From: Coemansia sp. RSA 487 | Lineage: Eukaryota > Kickxellomycota > Kickxellomycetes > Kickxellales > Kickxellaceae | Assembly (NCBI GenBank): GCA_027577595.1 | Contig: JANBRJ010000016.1 | Location: forward strand, 124,001-188,000 | DNA: 64,000 bases | Direction of reading: 5' to 3' | In this document: one piece after another, positions 1 to 9,512 of the stretch | Numbering within the stretch: the first letter of the stretch is position 1 | Layout of the letters: each line of letters begins with the position of its first letter | The notes under the pieces: model-generated | Seen by the model: only the letters and a program-made list of their open reading frames with translations | Told to the model about the DNA's origin: nothing | Databases searched by the model: none | Made by a program: the position numbers and the translations under genes

Positions 1-601
1 CTCTTTCTTTTTATCAAAAGTCAATAATATACTCCTTTTCAACCAACTCGCATAAAAAATGTAAAACAACCAAGGACAATGCTGGGACGAGATCCATACA
101 CACACGTCTTGTGACATTGGTGTGGTATATAAAGCCTTTTCTCCTCCAATGGCTGTGTTGAATTTAATCCACTCCACATGTCTTGTGGAGGGGAGGAGAC
201 ACACACAGCGAATAGTCTTATTGTCTGTTTGGAGGCAGAAAACGAGGATGATGTACTGTGCCAAAGAATCAGAAAATGCGATGTGTGGGTGATATATTAT
301 ATCCCTTTCATTTTATATCTTTGCACAATTGCATCCACACTGCAGTGCGCGACATGAAGCGACAATGGTGCGTTAAAGGAGAATGATCAATTACAGGAAT
401 CGGCATTCTTTCCATACGTGTTACAAGCACAGGTAGGTATGTGCTAAACATGGCGGCCTTATAGCTTTGTTTTCGTATTGAGGTGTTTAAAAGTGGAAAG
501 AACCGTGTTGGTATTCAGCCACATGAGAGTATATAGCTGGGGAGATAACTGAAAAAAAGGAAAAAGAGGAAAACCCGCCAAAAACTGGATTATGTTAAAA
601 G
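1..601. other. Intergenic flank, no gene seen
   Basis: No coding region longer than a few dozen codons is visible here. A TATATAAAG-like box lies near 124-132 on the plus strand, but the ATG that follows opens only a very short frame. The stretch is probably the 3' flank of the leftward gene ending at 602 plus unassigned spacer. Confidence 0.5.
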
Positions 602-1153
602 TTAGTACCGCCTCTCCTCGTATTCGTTCAGCTGCTCTTGCATCTGCTCTTGCTGGTTAGAAAGCTCCCTCTGCTCATCGTAAAGCTCCCTGCGGGAGTT
701 CTCCTCCTGGCGCTCCTCTTGCTGGTGCTCCTCGTACTTGCGGTAGCCGAGAACAGCAGCGCCAATAACACCGGCAGCACCGGCAGCGGCCATGGCAATA
801 TGGGACTTGTCAACACTACCGTCCTGGTCTCTGAAGAAATTCTGGAATGAGTTGCCCTCGCCCTGCTGGTGGTGCTGGCCCTGCTGGTGGTACTGGCCTT
901 GCTGCTGATACTCTCCCTGGGGAGGAGGAGGCTGGTTGTACTGGTGCGCGTACTGCTCCTGTCTGTGCTTCTCCTCTTCCTCCTCCTTGCGCTCGTGCTC
1001 GCGGTACTTGTGGAGACCGTAGGCAGCGGCACCAATGGCGCCAGCACCAGCCAGGGCAATATGCGACTTGTCGCGAGAGCCATCATCGTTGGTGAAGAAG
1101 CCGCGGTCTCCGTCGCGGTCTTCGCCTTCGTAGTTATCGTTGCCGTAAGTCAT
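602..1153 (-). CDS. Gln/Glu-rich protein with two Ala/Gly hydrophobic segments
   Basis: An intronless protein of 183 residues of unknown function. The start was set at the ATG opening MTYGNDNYEG; the upstream in-frame extension begins with TTG, not ATG. The protein has two similar modules. Each has an aspartate-rich lead ending DKSHIA, an Ala/Gly hydrophobic segment of about 18 residues (GAGAIGAAAYG, then GAAGVIGAAVLG), then a charged Lys/Arg/Glu/Gln-rich stretch. Between them lies a GQYHQQGQ-type Gln/Gly linker, and the C-terminus is strongly charged and possibly coiled coil. The small-residue spacing could let the segments act as glycine-zipper membrane helices. The next gene leftward in transcription (2158-2862) has one such module and the same PPPP motif, so the two look like diverged tandem paralogues. 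Any link to the fungal CipC/DUF3759 family is only a stylistic guess. Confidence 0.7.
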   Translation of the reverse strand: MTYGNDNYEGEDRDGDRGFFTNDDGSRDKSHIALAGAGAIGAAAYGLHKYREHERKEEEEEKHRQEQYAHQYNQPPPPQGEYQQQGQYHQQGQHHQQGEGNSFQNFFRDQDGSVDKSHIAMAAAGAAGVIGAAVLGYRKYEEHQQEERQEENSRRELYDEQRELSNQQEQMQEQLNEYEERRY

Positions 1154-1312
1154 GGTTGAACTGGAGAAATTTGACGTGTTCTTTCCGCTGATAGGGAGAA
1201 GCAATATGTGGAAAAAAGCAAAGTGCTATTAAAAACTGGCAATGAGGTGGAAGGAGGTATGGAGAAAGATGGTATGTTCCAAAAAGCAGAGGATGTTGCG
1301 CGTTCCGCCAGC

Positions 1313-1322
1313 ACTTATATAT
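1313..1322 (-). promoter_or_regulatory. TATA box candidate
   Basis: On the minus strand this reads ATATATAAGT, about 160 bp upstream of the chosen ATG at 1153. It is a plausible core promoter element for the Gln-rich protein gene. It was identified only by motif and position. Confidence 0.4.
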
Positions 1323-2157
1323 CGACAGGAAATCAACAACGAAGTGGATCACCTTGTCCTTCTCCGGCACATGAAGCTGGTCATCAACCACCCCCACCCT
1401 TCTTGTCCATTTCTAAAAGCACCACTTGCTTTATTCGTGTGTGCGCAAGGTAAAGTGTGTATTTTTGCAATTAGCCAAAATGTTGATTTGCAAGCTATTC
1501 CTTTATTTTCCATGCGTCTTGCGTCATCAACCATATGTTTGAAACAACATGGATGTCCAAAAAAGATCCACCTTGCGTGTGGGTTTTTTACATGCTCTTA
1601 ATTTCCAAAAGCAGCCAGTCTGTCCGTTTTCATCCTCTCACACTCACAAAACAAGAATACAAAATTCACATCTTGGCTGCAAGAGCCGAAATTTTGCCCC
1701 TCCCCCTTTTCCACACTCCGCAATGGGTCCAATTACAATCCTTTTCTTTTCCTTGACGGACAATACTGTCTGCGAGACCTTGGCAAGCTTTGCTATTGCG
1801 CAGCGAAAGAGGCAGCACGAAAACAATTGAGACTTTGGAACCTTGAAACAAACGGCTGACCACATTATCAAGCTATTTTTAGACTGCACGCATCTTTTCC
1901 GCTTCAGCTCGCTGCGTGAAATGTGGACGAATCGACAAGACACTCTGCTCACATCATCAGAGCAACCAATGATATACCGCCAACTTGTTTCCACACATGA
2001 TGTGTCCGCAGCTCTGCAGCATGAATGGGGGAGAAGGCTTGTCCTCATCTTTTTTTCGGTTCTATCTCATTCATGAAAAATGTTAACAAGCGTTTCGAGT
2101 GACGCAATAATAATAAGCTAAAACGAGGCTAATAAAAAAGAACAAGGGGGGCGTAAC
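1323..2157. other. Spacer between two tandem paralogues
   Basis: About 0.8 kb with several overlapping short frames on both strands. None has a good start, codon bias or recognisable motif. It holds the promoter of the 602-1153 gene and the 3' flank of the 2158-2862 gene. I see no other structure. Confidence 0.5.
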
Positions 2158-2862
2158 TTAGTGCCCATAGGGGCCACCAGGGTTGCCAGGACCGGTGTAT
2201 CCGCTGTAGTGGGATTTGTTATCAAGAGGAGGTGGAGGCTGGTTGTACATCTCCGAGCCACCATACATGCCGCCACCAATCTCCTCCTGCTGCTGGGCCA
2301 GCTGCTTTTCCTTCTTCTTGTCCATCGCCTTCTTGATACCAAAGGCTGCAGCGCCAATAACGGCGGTGGCAAGGAGCGCCCTTCCGGTGCGGAACTCGTT
2401 GTGTTCCATCCCGTACTGGTCGACGTTCTGCTTGTAGAAAACCTCCTTGAGCCCCCTCTCGCCATCCTCGTCCTCGGGATTGAACTCGCCCGGGTTTTGT
2501 CCTTGGTGCGGAGCCGACCCGTCGTTCGGGTACGGGCCAGAGTTGTGGTGCTCTTGATACTGCTGGTCGTGCTGGTATCCAGGGGCAGCTTCGCCGTTGT
2601 AGCCGTGGTTTTCTTGCGGCGGGTAACCATACTGCTGGTTGTCATTGTACTGGTGCTGGTCAGGGTAGTGCTGAGAGGGGTACTGCTGGTGCTGGTGCTG
2701 GTCAGGGTACTGTTGCTGGGGTCCGCTGTAGCCACCCTGGTTGCCTTGTGGGTACTCGTTGCCGTAGCCGCCACCCTGGTTGCCTTGCGGGTACTCGTTG
2801 CCGTAGCCGCCACCCTGGTTGCCTTGCGGATAGCCGCCGTAGCCGTGCTGGTAGTTGCTCAT
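2158..2862 (-). CDS. Gly/Gln/Tyr/Pro-rich repeat protein with hydrophobic segment
   Basis: An intronless protein of 234 residues starting MSNYQHGYGGYPQG. The first third is a low-complexity region of Tyr-Pro-Gln-Gly-Asn repeats, including a 13-residue unit (GNQGGGYGNEYPQ) in tandem. It is followed by QYPDQHQ-type repeats, and the composition is prion-like or phase-separating. After an acidic stretch (PEDEDGERGLKE) comes a hydrophobic Ala-rich segment (ALLATAVIGAAAFGI) followed at once by a Lys-rich tail (KKAMDKKKEKQ), the pattern of a single membrane anchor with a positive flank. The C-terminus returns to Gly/Tyr/Pro. It shares the AVIGAAAFG module and a PPPP stretch with the gene at 602-1153. 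No enzyme motif is present. The function is unknown; a membrane-tethered scaffold is one possibility. Confidence 0.75.
   Translation of the reverse strand: MSNYQHGYGGYPQGNQGGGYGNEYPQGNQGGGYGNEYPQGNQGGYSGPQQQYPDQHQHQQYPSQHYPDQHQYNDNQQYGYPPQENHGYNGEAAPGYQHDQQYQEHHNSGPYPNDGSAPHQGQNPGEFNPEDEDGERGLKEVFYKQNVDQYGMEHNEFRTGRALLATAVIGAAAFGIKKAMDKKKEKQLAQQQEEIGGGMYGGSEMYNQPPPPLDNKSHYSGYTGPGNPGGPYGH
2740..2830. repeat. 39-bp coding tandem repeat
   Basis: Two nearly identical 39-bp units at 2740-2778 and 2779-2817, then a partial third, encode a 13-residue Gly/Tyr/Gln-rich unit in the protein at 2158-2862. The near identity suggests recent slippage or unequal crossing over, so length may vary between isolates. 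Confidence 0.85.
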
Positions 2863-3672
2863 TTGTGCAAAAGATGAAAAACTATATAAAACTTTTTAAA
2901 AAAACAAATATATACTGTAAATATGGTGAAAAATGAAAGGAGAGAAACGAGGGCAAAGTTGAAAAAGAAAATGGTCAACGCTTTTTACCACCGGTGGAGG
3001 AACATCCAACTTGTCAAGTATAAGGGGCAAAAAGAAAAGGAGGGGATGGGGATACTGATTTTTTTTGTTGCGGATTTAAAAAGAAAAAGATCCAAGTGAT
3101 GGGAGAGAATGGCAGTTTCTTTTCCGTTTCCTTTTCCTTGTGGCAGCGACACATTTTATCAAGCTTTCTTTCTTTCCTTCTTTCTCGCCCACACACATCT
3201 CTTTTCAATATGGTGAACATGGTTAAAAATAAGAGCAGGCGACATTTCTTCATCTCGCTTCCAGAAACACTTCGGGCTTTGAAATATTCCTTCTGCTGAA
3301 GATATGTTGGCCATTTCCGTTACTTTTTTGGCCTTTAATTATTGCTGCACTTTTATTTACGTATTAGGGTTGGGGAAGATGCCCAACAATTTCCTCAGTT
3401 CCTGTAGTTCCAAACAGATGCAATGTTCAAGCAGTATGGTCAGATGATGGCTTATTTGCATACAGTTTTTATATCATATACTGCACGTCAGCTGCTCAGA
3501 TGCCCAGATTGAGGATCCTCTCAGAGAACAGAGCTCTTTGCTTCTTGTACATGCAAAGCTTTCCACTTCTCTGCAAATCAGATGGATACTTTCTGCTTTA
3601 TACAAAAGTTGAAGAATAAAAGACCTTGGATGCTACCAGATATAAGGGCTAGTCCCGCAGCCTGGCTCAGCC
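2863..3672. other. Spacer with leftward promoter
   Basis: An AT-rich upstream region of the 2158-2862 gene with TATA-like stretches near 2882-2891 and 2905-2922 on the minus strand. The remainder is pyrimidine/purine-rich spacer with no supported gene. The short frames here lack coding features. Confidence 0.5.
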
Positions 3673-3722
3673 CTAAACTTTAAGTCCCAACGGATTGCTA
3701 CTGCCTGCTGGAACTCGCATGT

Positions 3723-6032
3723 CTACCGACCCACCACGCCCTTTGTTGCTGCCAGCCTTGGCCTCACCCGTAACAGCAGTCGCAGTCGCAGTCGCAGCTG
3801 CAGTCGCAGTCCCGCTGTTTTCTGACACGGCCGTAGTATTTGCTGGGTGACTTGTTTGCATCGTTGCCGGCTGCGCTGTTGAAGCCCGCAACAAAGAGCC
3901 GCCGCCGCCGCCGCCGGAGCTTCGGCGGCGGTGGATTTTTCATGGTGAGAGGTTTGGTGGGGGGAGTGGATGCAGCATGTGATGTCCCGCCAACTTGTAC
4001 CGAGCCAGCTTCTCCTGATGNNNNNNNNNNCGCCGCCGCCGCCGCCGCCGCCGCCGCCGTTGCTTGGGCTACGGTGGATGTTTCCTGCTGCCACCTGCTG
4101 TTGCTGTAGTGGTGCCAACATCTGCTTTCCCGCCCCATTGGCCCGAGCCTGCTGCTGCTGCTGTTGAGTGCCACCTGTGGATCCTGCACGAGCCACCGGC
4201 TTTGCCGCAATGCCTGCCTCTGGTCTTGCTGCAAGCGCCATGGCGTGGGGCTTTCTGCCACCAGCAGCCTGCCCTTTGCCTGCTCCCTTTTCCTTTCCTG
4301 CCTTGTGTCCATTGATACTTGCACCACCGTTTCCAGGCATACCATCTGAGCCATCCTTATCAACAGCACGCTTCTTCTTTGGCTGCCGCGGCTGGCGTGG
4401 TTTGCGCTTCTTGTTCGCCCCAGCCGCTGCTCTAGCCGCTTCAGCCTCTAGTATAAACGGTGGAACATATATATGCCGGAACCCGCTCTTTTGCTCGCGA
4501 GGATGCACGGGGAGGTTCATCGCCATGTAGTCTGCGTCCATTTCGGCAGGGTCTAGCCCAGGGACAGCCAGGCGCTGCTTGCGTCCGTGCACCAAGCACC
4601 GCTGTGCGTTCGTCGCTGCCCTGCGCGCCCACCGGAGCTGTTGTATGTTGCTGTTCGTCTGCTGGGCAATAAGCGCAACATCTTCGTCGATAGGCAGAGG
4701 GTTGTGTGATCCCAGGTGCGCGGTTGCCATCGTCTTCTCCGCAAACCGCCTGTCTTCTTGAACCCGCATATCACGCAGTCTCCACATCCTCCTGCGCTGC
4801 GCGTTGAGCATCCGGGTGCGCAGCTCCTGTCGCCGTACCAAAAAGGTGTAGTTGGTCGACTTGAGCATCGTCTGATGCAGGTGCAGCCGCTGTTTCAACC
4901 ATTCCTGTTGCTCATACTGAAGCCGCTCCATTTGTTCCGTGTACGCACTGGTGATATCCCTTGCATGCCGCTCGTACTCTGCATGGCGACCAGCCAGAAG
5001 ATAATCTTCCTCGATTTGCACCTGTTGCAGCCGCTCCGTGTACAGTCGTTCGCGTAGCTGGGCAAATTCGATTTCGATGCTTGTTAGCTCTGCGAATGCC
5101 GCTGAGCGCCGTGCCTCGTTGTCATCTGCATCCTCATTCTGGCTGTCATTGCGATCATTGGCATCTTCTGCTGAGTGGGACTGTCCATCTTGGTTCTCAG
5201 AGCCTTCTTCGGCAACAGCATTGGATTCCTCGATTTGATGGTCAGGCATATGCTTATCTTGCGTGGCAGATGCACCGGATTGGGCCTCGTCGTCATCTGT
5301 TTCTGGACTATTGGTGTCAGAGTTGGGTGCCTGGGAATTGCTTTCTAAATCTTGACCCAAAAAAGCATGTTCTGTCTTGTCGGCGCCACGCTGGCGGCGA
5401 ATGCGCTTGTTTGACTGATCAGAATATATGTTTGATGAGCGGTGCGATTCTAGTTTCTCTGAGCCTTCTTGGTCGCCATCCTCCTCATTATCGCTTGGAA
5501 CCGACGAGGACGGAGTGTTGCGTTTAGACGAACCACGGCTTTTGCTTTGCCCATCAGCCATAGGCGGCTCGTTTTCAGATGTCTCGTCATTATTTGTTGC
5601 AACTGACTCCTTGTCGTAGGGATAATCGCGTAAGGAAGAAGCTTCAACGGATTGCTTATCGTCTTCTTGTTCCTCTGGATCGGCAGCCGACGTCAGCCCA
5701 AGGGCGCGACCGAGTGCAGAGCTACTAGAACTGGACATCGACATATGCGATGATACACTACTTAGCGTCTCTAGGTCAGAGTCGTATGCGAATGGATCGT
5801 CCTCCAGGTCGTCTACGGGCGGAGGATTTTGATTTTCCGTGGCCAAAGGAGAAAAGACAGGACTTGGTCCAGACACGTCTCCTACGTTAAGCGCCGAGTT
5901 CTCCTCAACAGAGTTTGAAACTGGCTCTGCTTCTTCCTTTGGGTCAGCCTGCAGCTGCAGGCCGCCCGAGCCAGTGCCTTGACTAGCCTTATTAACACTG
6001 CTGCTGTTACGGCGACGACGTCCAGCAGCCAT
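3723..6032 (-). CDS. Sds3/Dep1/BRMS1-family histone deacetylase complex subunit
   Basis: Predicted subunit of the Rpd3L/Sin3 class histone deacetylase corepressor in the nucleus. The start is the ATG at 6032 (MAAGRRRRNSSS); the preceding in-frame codon is GTG. Residues 1-305 are acidic, Ser-rich and disordered. The family domain lies at about 308-425: it opens AFAELTSIEIEFAQLRERLY, continues through a helical coiled coil with YLLAGRHAEYERH, and ends in an Arg-rich helix (LNAQRRRMWRLRDMRV). Downstream come the VHPREQKSGFRHIYVP segment, a basic KKRKPRQPRQPKKKR stretch (likely nuclear localisation), poly-Gln and poly-Gly. A 10-base assembly gap at 4021-4030 falls inside the (GGC)n run, so the reading frame after it is unknown. 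The nominal frame stops at 3723, another at 3764, and a Ala/Thr-rich frame at 3673. Family assignment is good; choosing Dep1 over Sds3 is uncertain. Confidence 0.8.
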   Translation of the reverse strand: MAAGRRRRNSSSVNKASQGTGSGGLQLQADPKEEAEPVSNSVEENSALNVGDVSGPSPVFSPLATENQNPPPVDDLEDDPFAYDSDLETLSSVSSHMSMSSSSSSALGRALGLTSAADPEEQEDDKQSVEASSLRDYPYDKESVATNNDETSENEPPMADGQSKSRGSSKRNTPSSSVPSDNEEDGDQEGSEKLESHRSSNIYSDQSNKRIRRQRGADKTEHAFLGQDLESNSQAPNSDTNSPETDDDEAQSGASATQDKHMPDHQIEESNAVAEEGSENQDGQSHSAEDANDRNDSQNEDADDNEARRSAAFAELTSIEIEFAQLRERLYTERLQQVQIEEDYLLAGRHAEYERHARDITSAYTEQMERLQYEQQEWLKQRLHLHQTMLKSTNYTFLVRRQELRTRMLNAQRRRMWRLRDMRVQEDRRFAEKTMATAHLGSHNPLPIDEDVALIAQQTNSNIQQLRWARRAATNAQRCLVHGRKQRLAVPGLDPAEMDADYMAMNLPVHPREQKSGFRHIYVPPFILEAEAARAAAGANKKRKPRQPRQPKKKRAVDKDGSDGMPGNGGASINGHKAGKEKGAGKGQAAGGRKPHAMALAARPEAGIAAKPVARAGSTGGTQQQQQQARANGAGKQMLAPLQQQQVAAGNIHRSPSNGGGGGGGGGXXXXIRRSWLGTSWRDITCCIHSPHQTSHHEKSTAAEAPAAAAAALCCGLQQRSRQRCKQVTQQILRPCQKTAGLRLQLRLRLRLLLRVRPRLAATKGVVGR
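4021..4030. other. Assembly gap in GCC/GGC triplet repeat
   Basis: Ten undetermined bases directly adjoin a run of GCC triplets at 4031-4058, inside the Sds3/Dep1-like gene. A second GCC run lies at 3901-3916. Gaps of fixed size in such repeats usually mark unresolved length, so the true size and frame are unknown. Confidence 0.95.
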
Positions 6033-7751
6033 CACGAACTAGTTTCCAAAGGTAAGTTGTGGCACTAAAAAGGCGAGTAAAGAGTGGCTCTGAGTAGTAT
6101 CTAGTACTGTATATATATGATAATGTTGCGCCCGTGTTTTGGCAAGGGGACGATAATAGCTATTTGGAACAAGACGTAAAATAAAAGCCATAGTCGTTGG
6201 TTAGTATGTTGTTTAGGCTTTCTAATCAAGAAAAGAAAAACCAGATAGAACACGAGCAAAAAGAGGAAAATAATCGACCAGGCTAACAATTACAAGGAGT
6301 AGCGTGGCAGTCAACGAGGATAAGACAGCTTTGGTCATAATGAGGAGAAGCACAGAGCTAGCTGTTTGTTAAGCAGAGGAAAGCATCGGATAAGTATACA
6401 ACGGCCAAGAAGAAAATATGGCGGAAAAGACAAACAAAAAGGCATATATGGGCTGTACGCCTGCTTTCCGTCACAGTCGTCGTCGTTGTTGCTGCTTCTG
6501 CCTTTTTTTTCCTTGGTTCGAGATGCTGAGAAGAAGGCATTATGAGCGTCGCTTTTGTGTGCGAGAATCGGACGAAAAAGAAAAGAGAAGGAAAAGGGGG
6601 AGAGGGAGAGAGAAGGGAACGAGAAGACAAGGGAAACCAAGTGAAACCAAGCCTTAATTTTGTTTTTGCCGATAGCTGCCTTGCAAAACAAGAACGCTGC
6701 AAACCCCGGGTAGTTTCATGATAGACTCGTTCTTACCTTAAAGCTAAAAAAGGGCGAGCCTATTCGGTTCCAATTCCTCTTTGTTGGCTGTTGGAGCAAA
6801 AGAATCAAAAGGATGAAAAGTTTTCTGGCTATTCGCTCTCTTGTACGTGTTGTGAAACAGCTTCCTGTAACAGAGCTGTTCGGGGTGGCTGTCCGGTGTG
6901 CCAACTAGACGATAGCAAGTTCACTGCGGCCGCGTGTGTTGTTACAGCAGCAAACCCCCCATACAAGCTGTGCGTAGTAGTGGGAGTGCACGTCTAGCAA
7001 ATTCAATTGCTTTTACAAGTTCTTCCAAGAAAGCGATAGTGTAAGGGTACAGACGCTAGAAGAACTAGAATGCAAGCGATAGATGGAGCGTAATAGCAAA
7101 CTGGTTTATTTTCTGGAACTCGATAAAGAATAGAAGCTAGCCGCTGGCTGTTATACAAACAAGGAGAGAGAGTGAGAGAGACGTACACGAACAGAGCTAA
7201 AGATAACCGTATAAAGTGGGTGTAATAGAAACAAGTGTATCGAGACGACACGCGCAAGAGGAAAGAAAAAAAGGTAGCTGAATAAACAGGGGAAGCTTTA
7301 CTGAAGAGAAGAAAAAGGATGGCCAGAAGGGGAAAATGGCCTTGTCCTCCTCGTCGCTGGCAGTTTTTTTTTGCGCGTTTGCGATGAAAAAAAAGGAAAA
7401 GGGGTTGAGCAAATCACACACGCAGTGAAAAAGCGTGATGATTCAAAGCATACGCTTCAAAATTCATGTGCGACTTTTCGTACACTTTACGATTCGTGAT
7501 CGGATAATCACCGGATCAAATCGCACAAGCGCACGAATGCGATTGGCTGGATTTGATGCAATATCTTTTATCTCTTTGAAGTGTGCAAAAATAAAGCGAG
7601 CTACTGCCGATCGTCCCCACTTTCTTGCTGTGTCCATTTCACAACAATAATACATGCCGCAAAGAGTTACAAAAACAAGAACATTAGGTTGGATTAGACT
7701 AAAAGAAAAATATCAGCTTATTAGGAAAAGATAAACAGGGGGGATGTAACA
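6033..7751. other. Long gene-free spacer, purine/pyrimidine-rich
   Basis: About 1.7 kb with no supported gene. Long GA- or CT-rich blocks occur near 6560-6650 and 7140-7400. The ORFs here (for example 6335-6702) translate to low-complexity Ser/Phe/Leu sequence typical of pyrimidine-rich noncoding strand. It contains the promoter of the Sds3/Dep1-like gene and the 3' flank of the GPHR gene. A noncoding RNA cannot be excluded by eye. Confidence 0.5.
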
Positions 7752-9512
7752 CTAGTGTAACTTTTCGCGACCAGAGTCGGAAATGAGCGATGAAGCGCGC
7801 AGGATGCTAGAGAGGGGCGCCGAGGCAAGGATAGGCGACGATGACCGCGACGACCGCTGTGAAGAGATGGGGGTGAATGGGTTCTCTGGAATGTCGATGG
7901 AGATCGAGTCGGCGGAGAGCTCGTCAGAGCTACGGCTGTCGTAGTAATCGCGTCCGAGCGTCGAGTACTTGTCCCTCTGCTCCTGGTGGGACAAGAACAC
8001 AAGCAGCGCAGAGGCCACCACGGACACAAGGAAGATAATGTCGAACCATCGCTTGTAAAAGTAGAAGCCTGTGGTCTGCAGCACAGCCGAGATCATTGGG
8101 CGGTATTTGGGTGGCAGCGACATGCGCATCATCAGCATGCACGAGACAAAGTACATGCCCATGATCTGGGCCAGCACCAGCACGATGCTGGAGGGCGAAA
8201 CCATGGTCGAGAAGGGCGTGTTGAAGAGCTTTGTGAACTGGATCAGCAGCCCACGCAGCGAACCGATGACCATGATGCCCACCAAGGCGAAGCTCAGCAT
8301 CTGCGACCAGAAGGCCATGTCAAAATCGGGGCTTACGTGAGTGGCTGCAAGCGTCAGCGCGCTAGTGACGGGGTCCGAGCGGCCAACGCGGTTGAGCAGG
8401 ATGCCACCCAGCGTCATGGCGATCTTGCTGACACAAAAGAGCGCGAAAAAATAGCCAAGCACGTTGCGCGATCGGCCAGCAAGGGTCTTTGACGCCTCGT
8501 AGCGGTCGTGTTCCAGACACATGTTTTCGACGTCTGCAAACAGTTCCTGCGTTACCCGCTCAAGGTTCTCGATCTCGCGCCTCAGCTCGCCCAGCCCCTT
8601 GTCGCGTGTGGGGTAGACGCCAATGCGCATAATGCTGCCAACCGCAGAGGTTACAAACTTGTTGACAAGACTGCGCGAATTGTCGGAGGAGGCCTGGGCC
8701 TCCTGCTCCTTCCGCTCCAGGGCCTCCATGCGCGCCAGCATCTTCTTTTTGTCCAGAAGCAGCTCGAGCGAGTAGTGCAGCTGGCGCTTCATCCCTTCAA
8801 GCTGCACGGGGCTGACTTTGTGTACAAAAACAAATAGCTGGCGGTAGGGGCTGTTTACTGCTCCGAATCCCGAAAGAACAGCCATCAGTGCCACGCCAAT
8901 GACGCCTACGCGCGCCGTCACTGGCTCTATCGATACCATATCTGCGGCACCGGTGGCCCTGCGGATACGCGAGAAGCTGTCGAGCGGCAGATACATGCCG
9001 AGGTTCCAAAAAGCGTAAAAGAAAAGGGCCCAGAAGGCAAGCGAATAGAGCACCAGACGAAAAAGCGGAATCCGCTTTCGCCGCGCAATCCCGGAGAACG
9101 ACAGAAACGCTTGGCAAAAGGGTAGCAGCACGAGGATAGTCACTAGCAAGAAGCCAAGGTCCGCTCGCCAAAAATACCACCGCAGGTCCTTGTCTAACAC
9201 GCCGCTGATTTCAAAGATGATCAATTCAAACAGCACGCTGCCCTGGGCAAAAACCAGCGAGAAAGTCCCATACACCAGCGCTCGCTGGGCGTCAAATCGC
9301 TGTGTGGGCTGCAAGTCCAGCGAAGCTGTGTCCTCGTTTGCTGCAAGCGGTTTGAGCATGGCCGTCGCCAGCTGTGCGGACTTTGCAGTCTCTGGCGGCC
9401 CGGAAACTGGAGTCGACACATCGACAGACTCGAGCACTCGACGCGCGAGGAAGACCCAACCGACAAGGAAGCTGAGCAGGAACGAAGCCGCAATAACCAG
9501 GTGGTCGAACAT
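7752..9512 (-). CDS. GPHR: Golgi pH regulator (GPHR/GPR89 family) membrane protein
   Basis: A polytopic protein of 586 residues and the fungal member of the GPHR/GPR89/GTG family. In animals the family is a Golgi anion channel needed for luminal acidification; in plants it has been proposed to be an abscisic-acid receptor. It starts MFDHLVIAASFLLSFLVGW with an immediate membrane helix. About five helices precede a central hydrophilic loop at roughly 245-345, which contains the hallmark LLDKKKMLARMEALER coiled coil and the conserved IMRIGVYPTRDKGLGELRREI segment. The C-terminal half carries the RNVLGYFFALFCVSKI helix, the conserved STMVSPSSIVLVLAQIMGMYFVS block and KRWFDIIFLVS. The last 65 residues are Ser-rich and cytosolic. 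It is intronless and of normal size for the family. Location in Golgi or ER is inferred from the family. Confidence 0.93.
   Translation of the reverse strand: MFDHLVIAASFLLSFLVGWVFLARRVLESVDVSTPVSGPPETAKSAQLATAMLKPLAANEDTASLDLQPTQRFDAQRALVYGTFSLVFAQGSVLFELIIFEISGVLDKDLRWYFWRADLGFLLVTILVLLPFCQAFLSFSGIARRKRIPLFRLVLYSLAFWALFFYAFWNLGMYLPLDSFSRIRRATGAADMVSIEPVTARVGVIGVALMAVLSGFGAVNSPYRQLFVFVHKVSPVQLEGMKRQLHYSLELLLDKKKMLARMEALERKEQEAQASSDNSRSLVNKFVTSAVGSIMRIGVYPTRDKGLGELRREIENLERVTQELFADVENMCLEHDRYEASKTLAGRSRNVLGYFFALFCVSKIAMTLGGILLNRVGRSDPVTSALTLAATHVSPDFDMAFWSQMLSFALVGIMVIGSLRGLLIQFTKLFNTPFSTMVSPSSIVLVLAQIMGMYFVSCMLMMRMSLPPKYRPMISAVLQTTGFYFYKRWFDIIFLVSVVASALLVFLSHQEQRDKYSTLGRDYYDSRSSDELSADSISIDIPENPFTPISSQRSSRSSSPILASAPLSSILRASSLISDSGREKLH

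Noticed and set aside
2161-2877. 238-codon plus-strand frame over the Gly/Tyr-rich gene
   Set aside because: It is the antisense of the repetitive minus-strand gene; its Val/Leu-only composition mirrors Gln/Tyr codons and starts and ends with that gene.
6335-6702. Overlapping 114-118 codon minus-strand frames
   Set aside because: Ser/Phe/Leu-rich low complexity within a GA-rich plus-strand block; no motif or good start.
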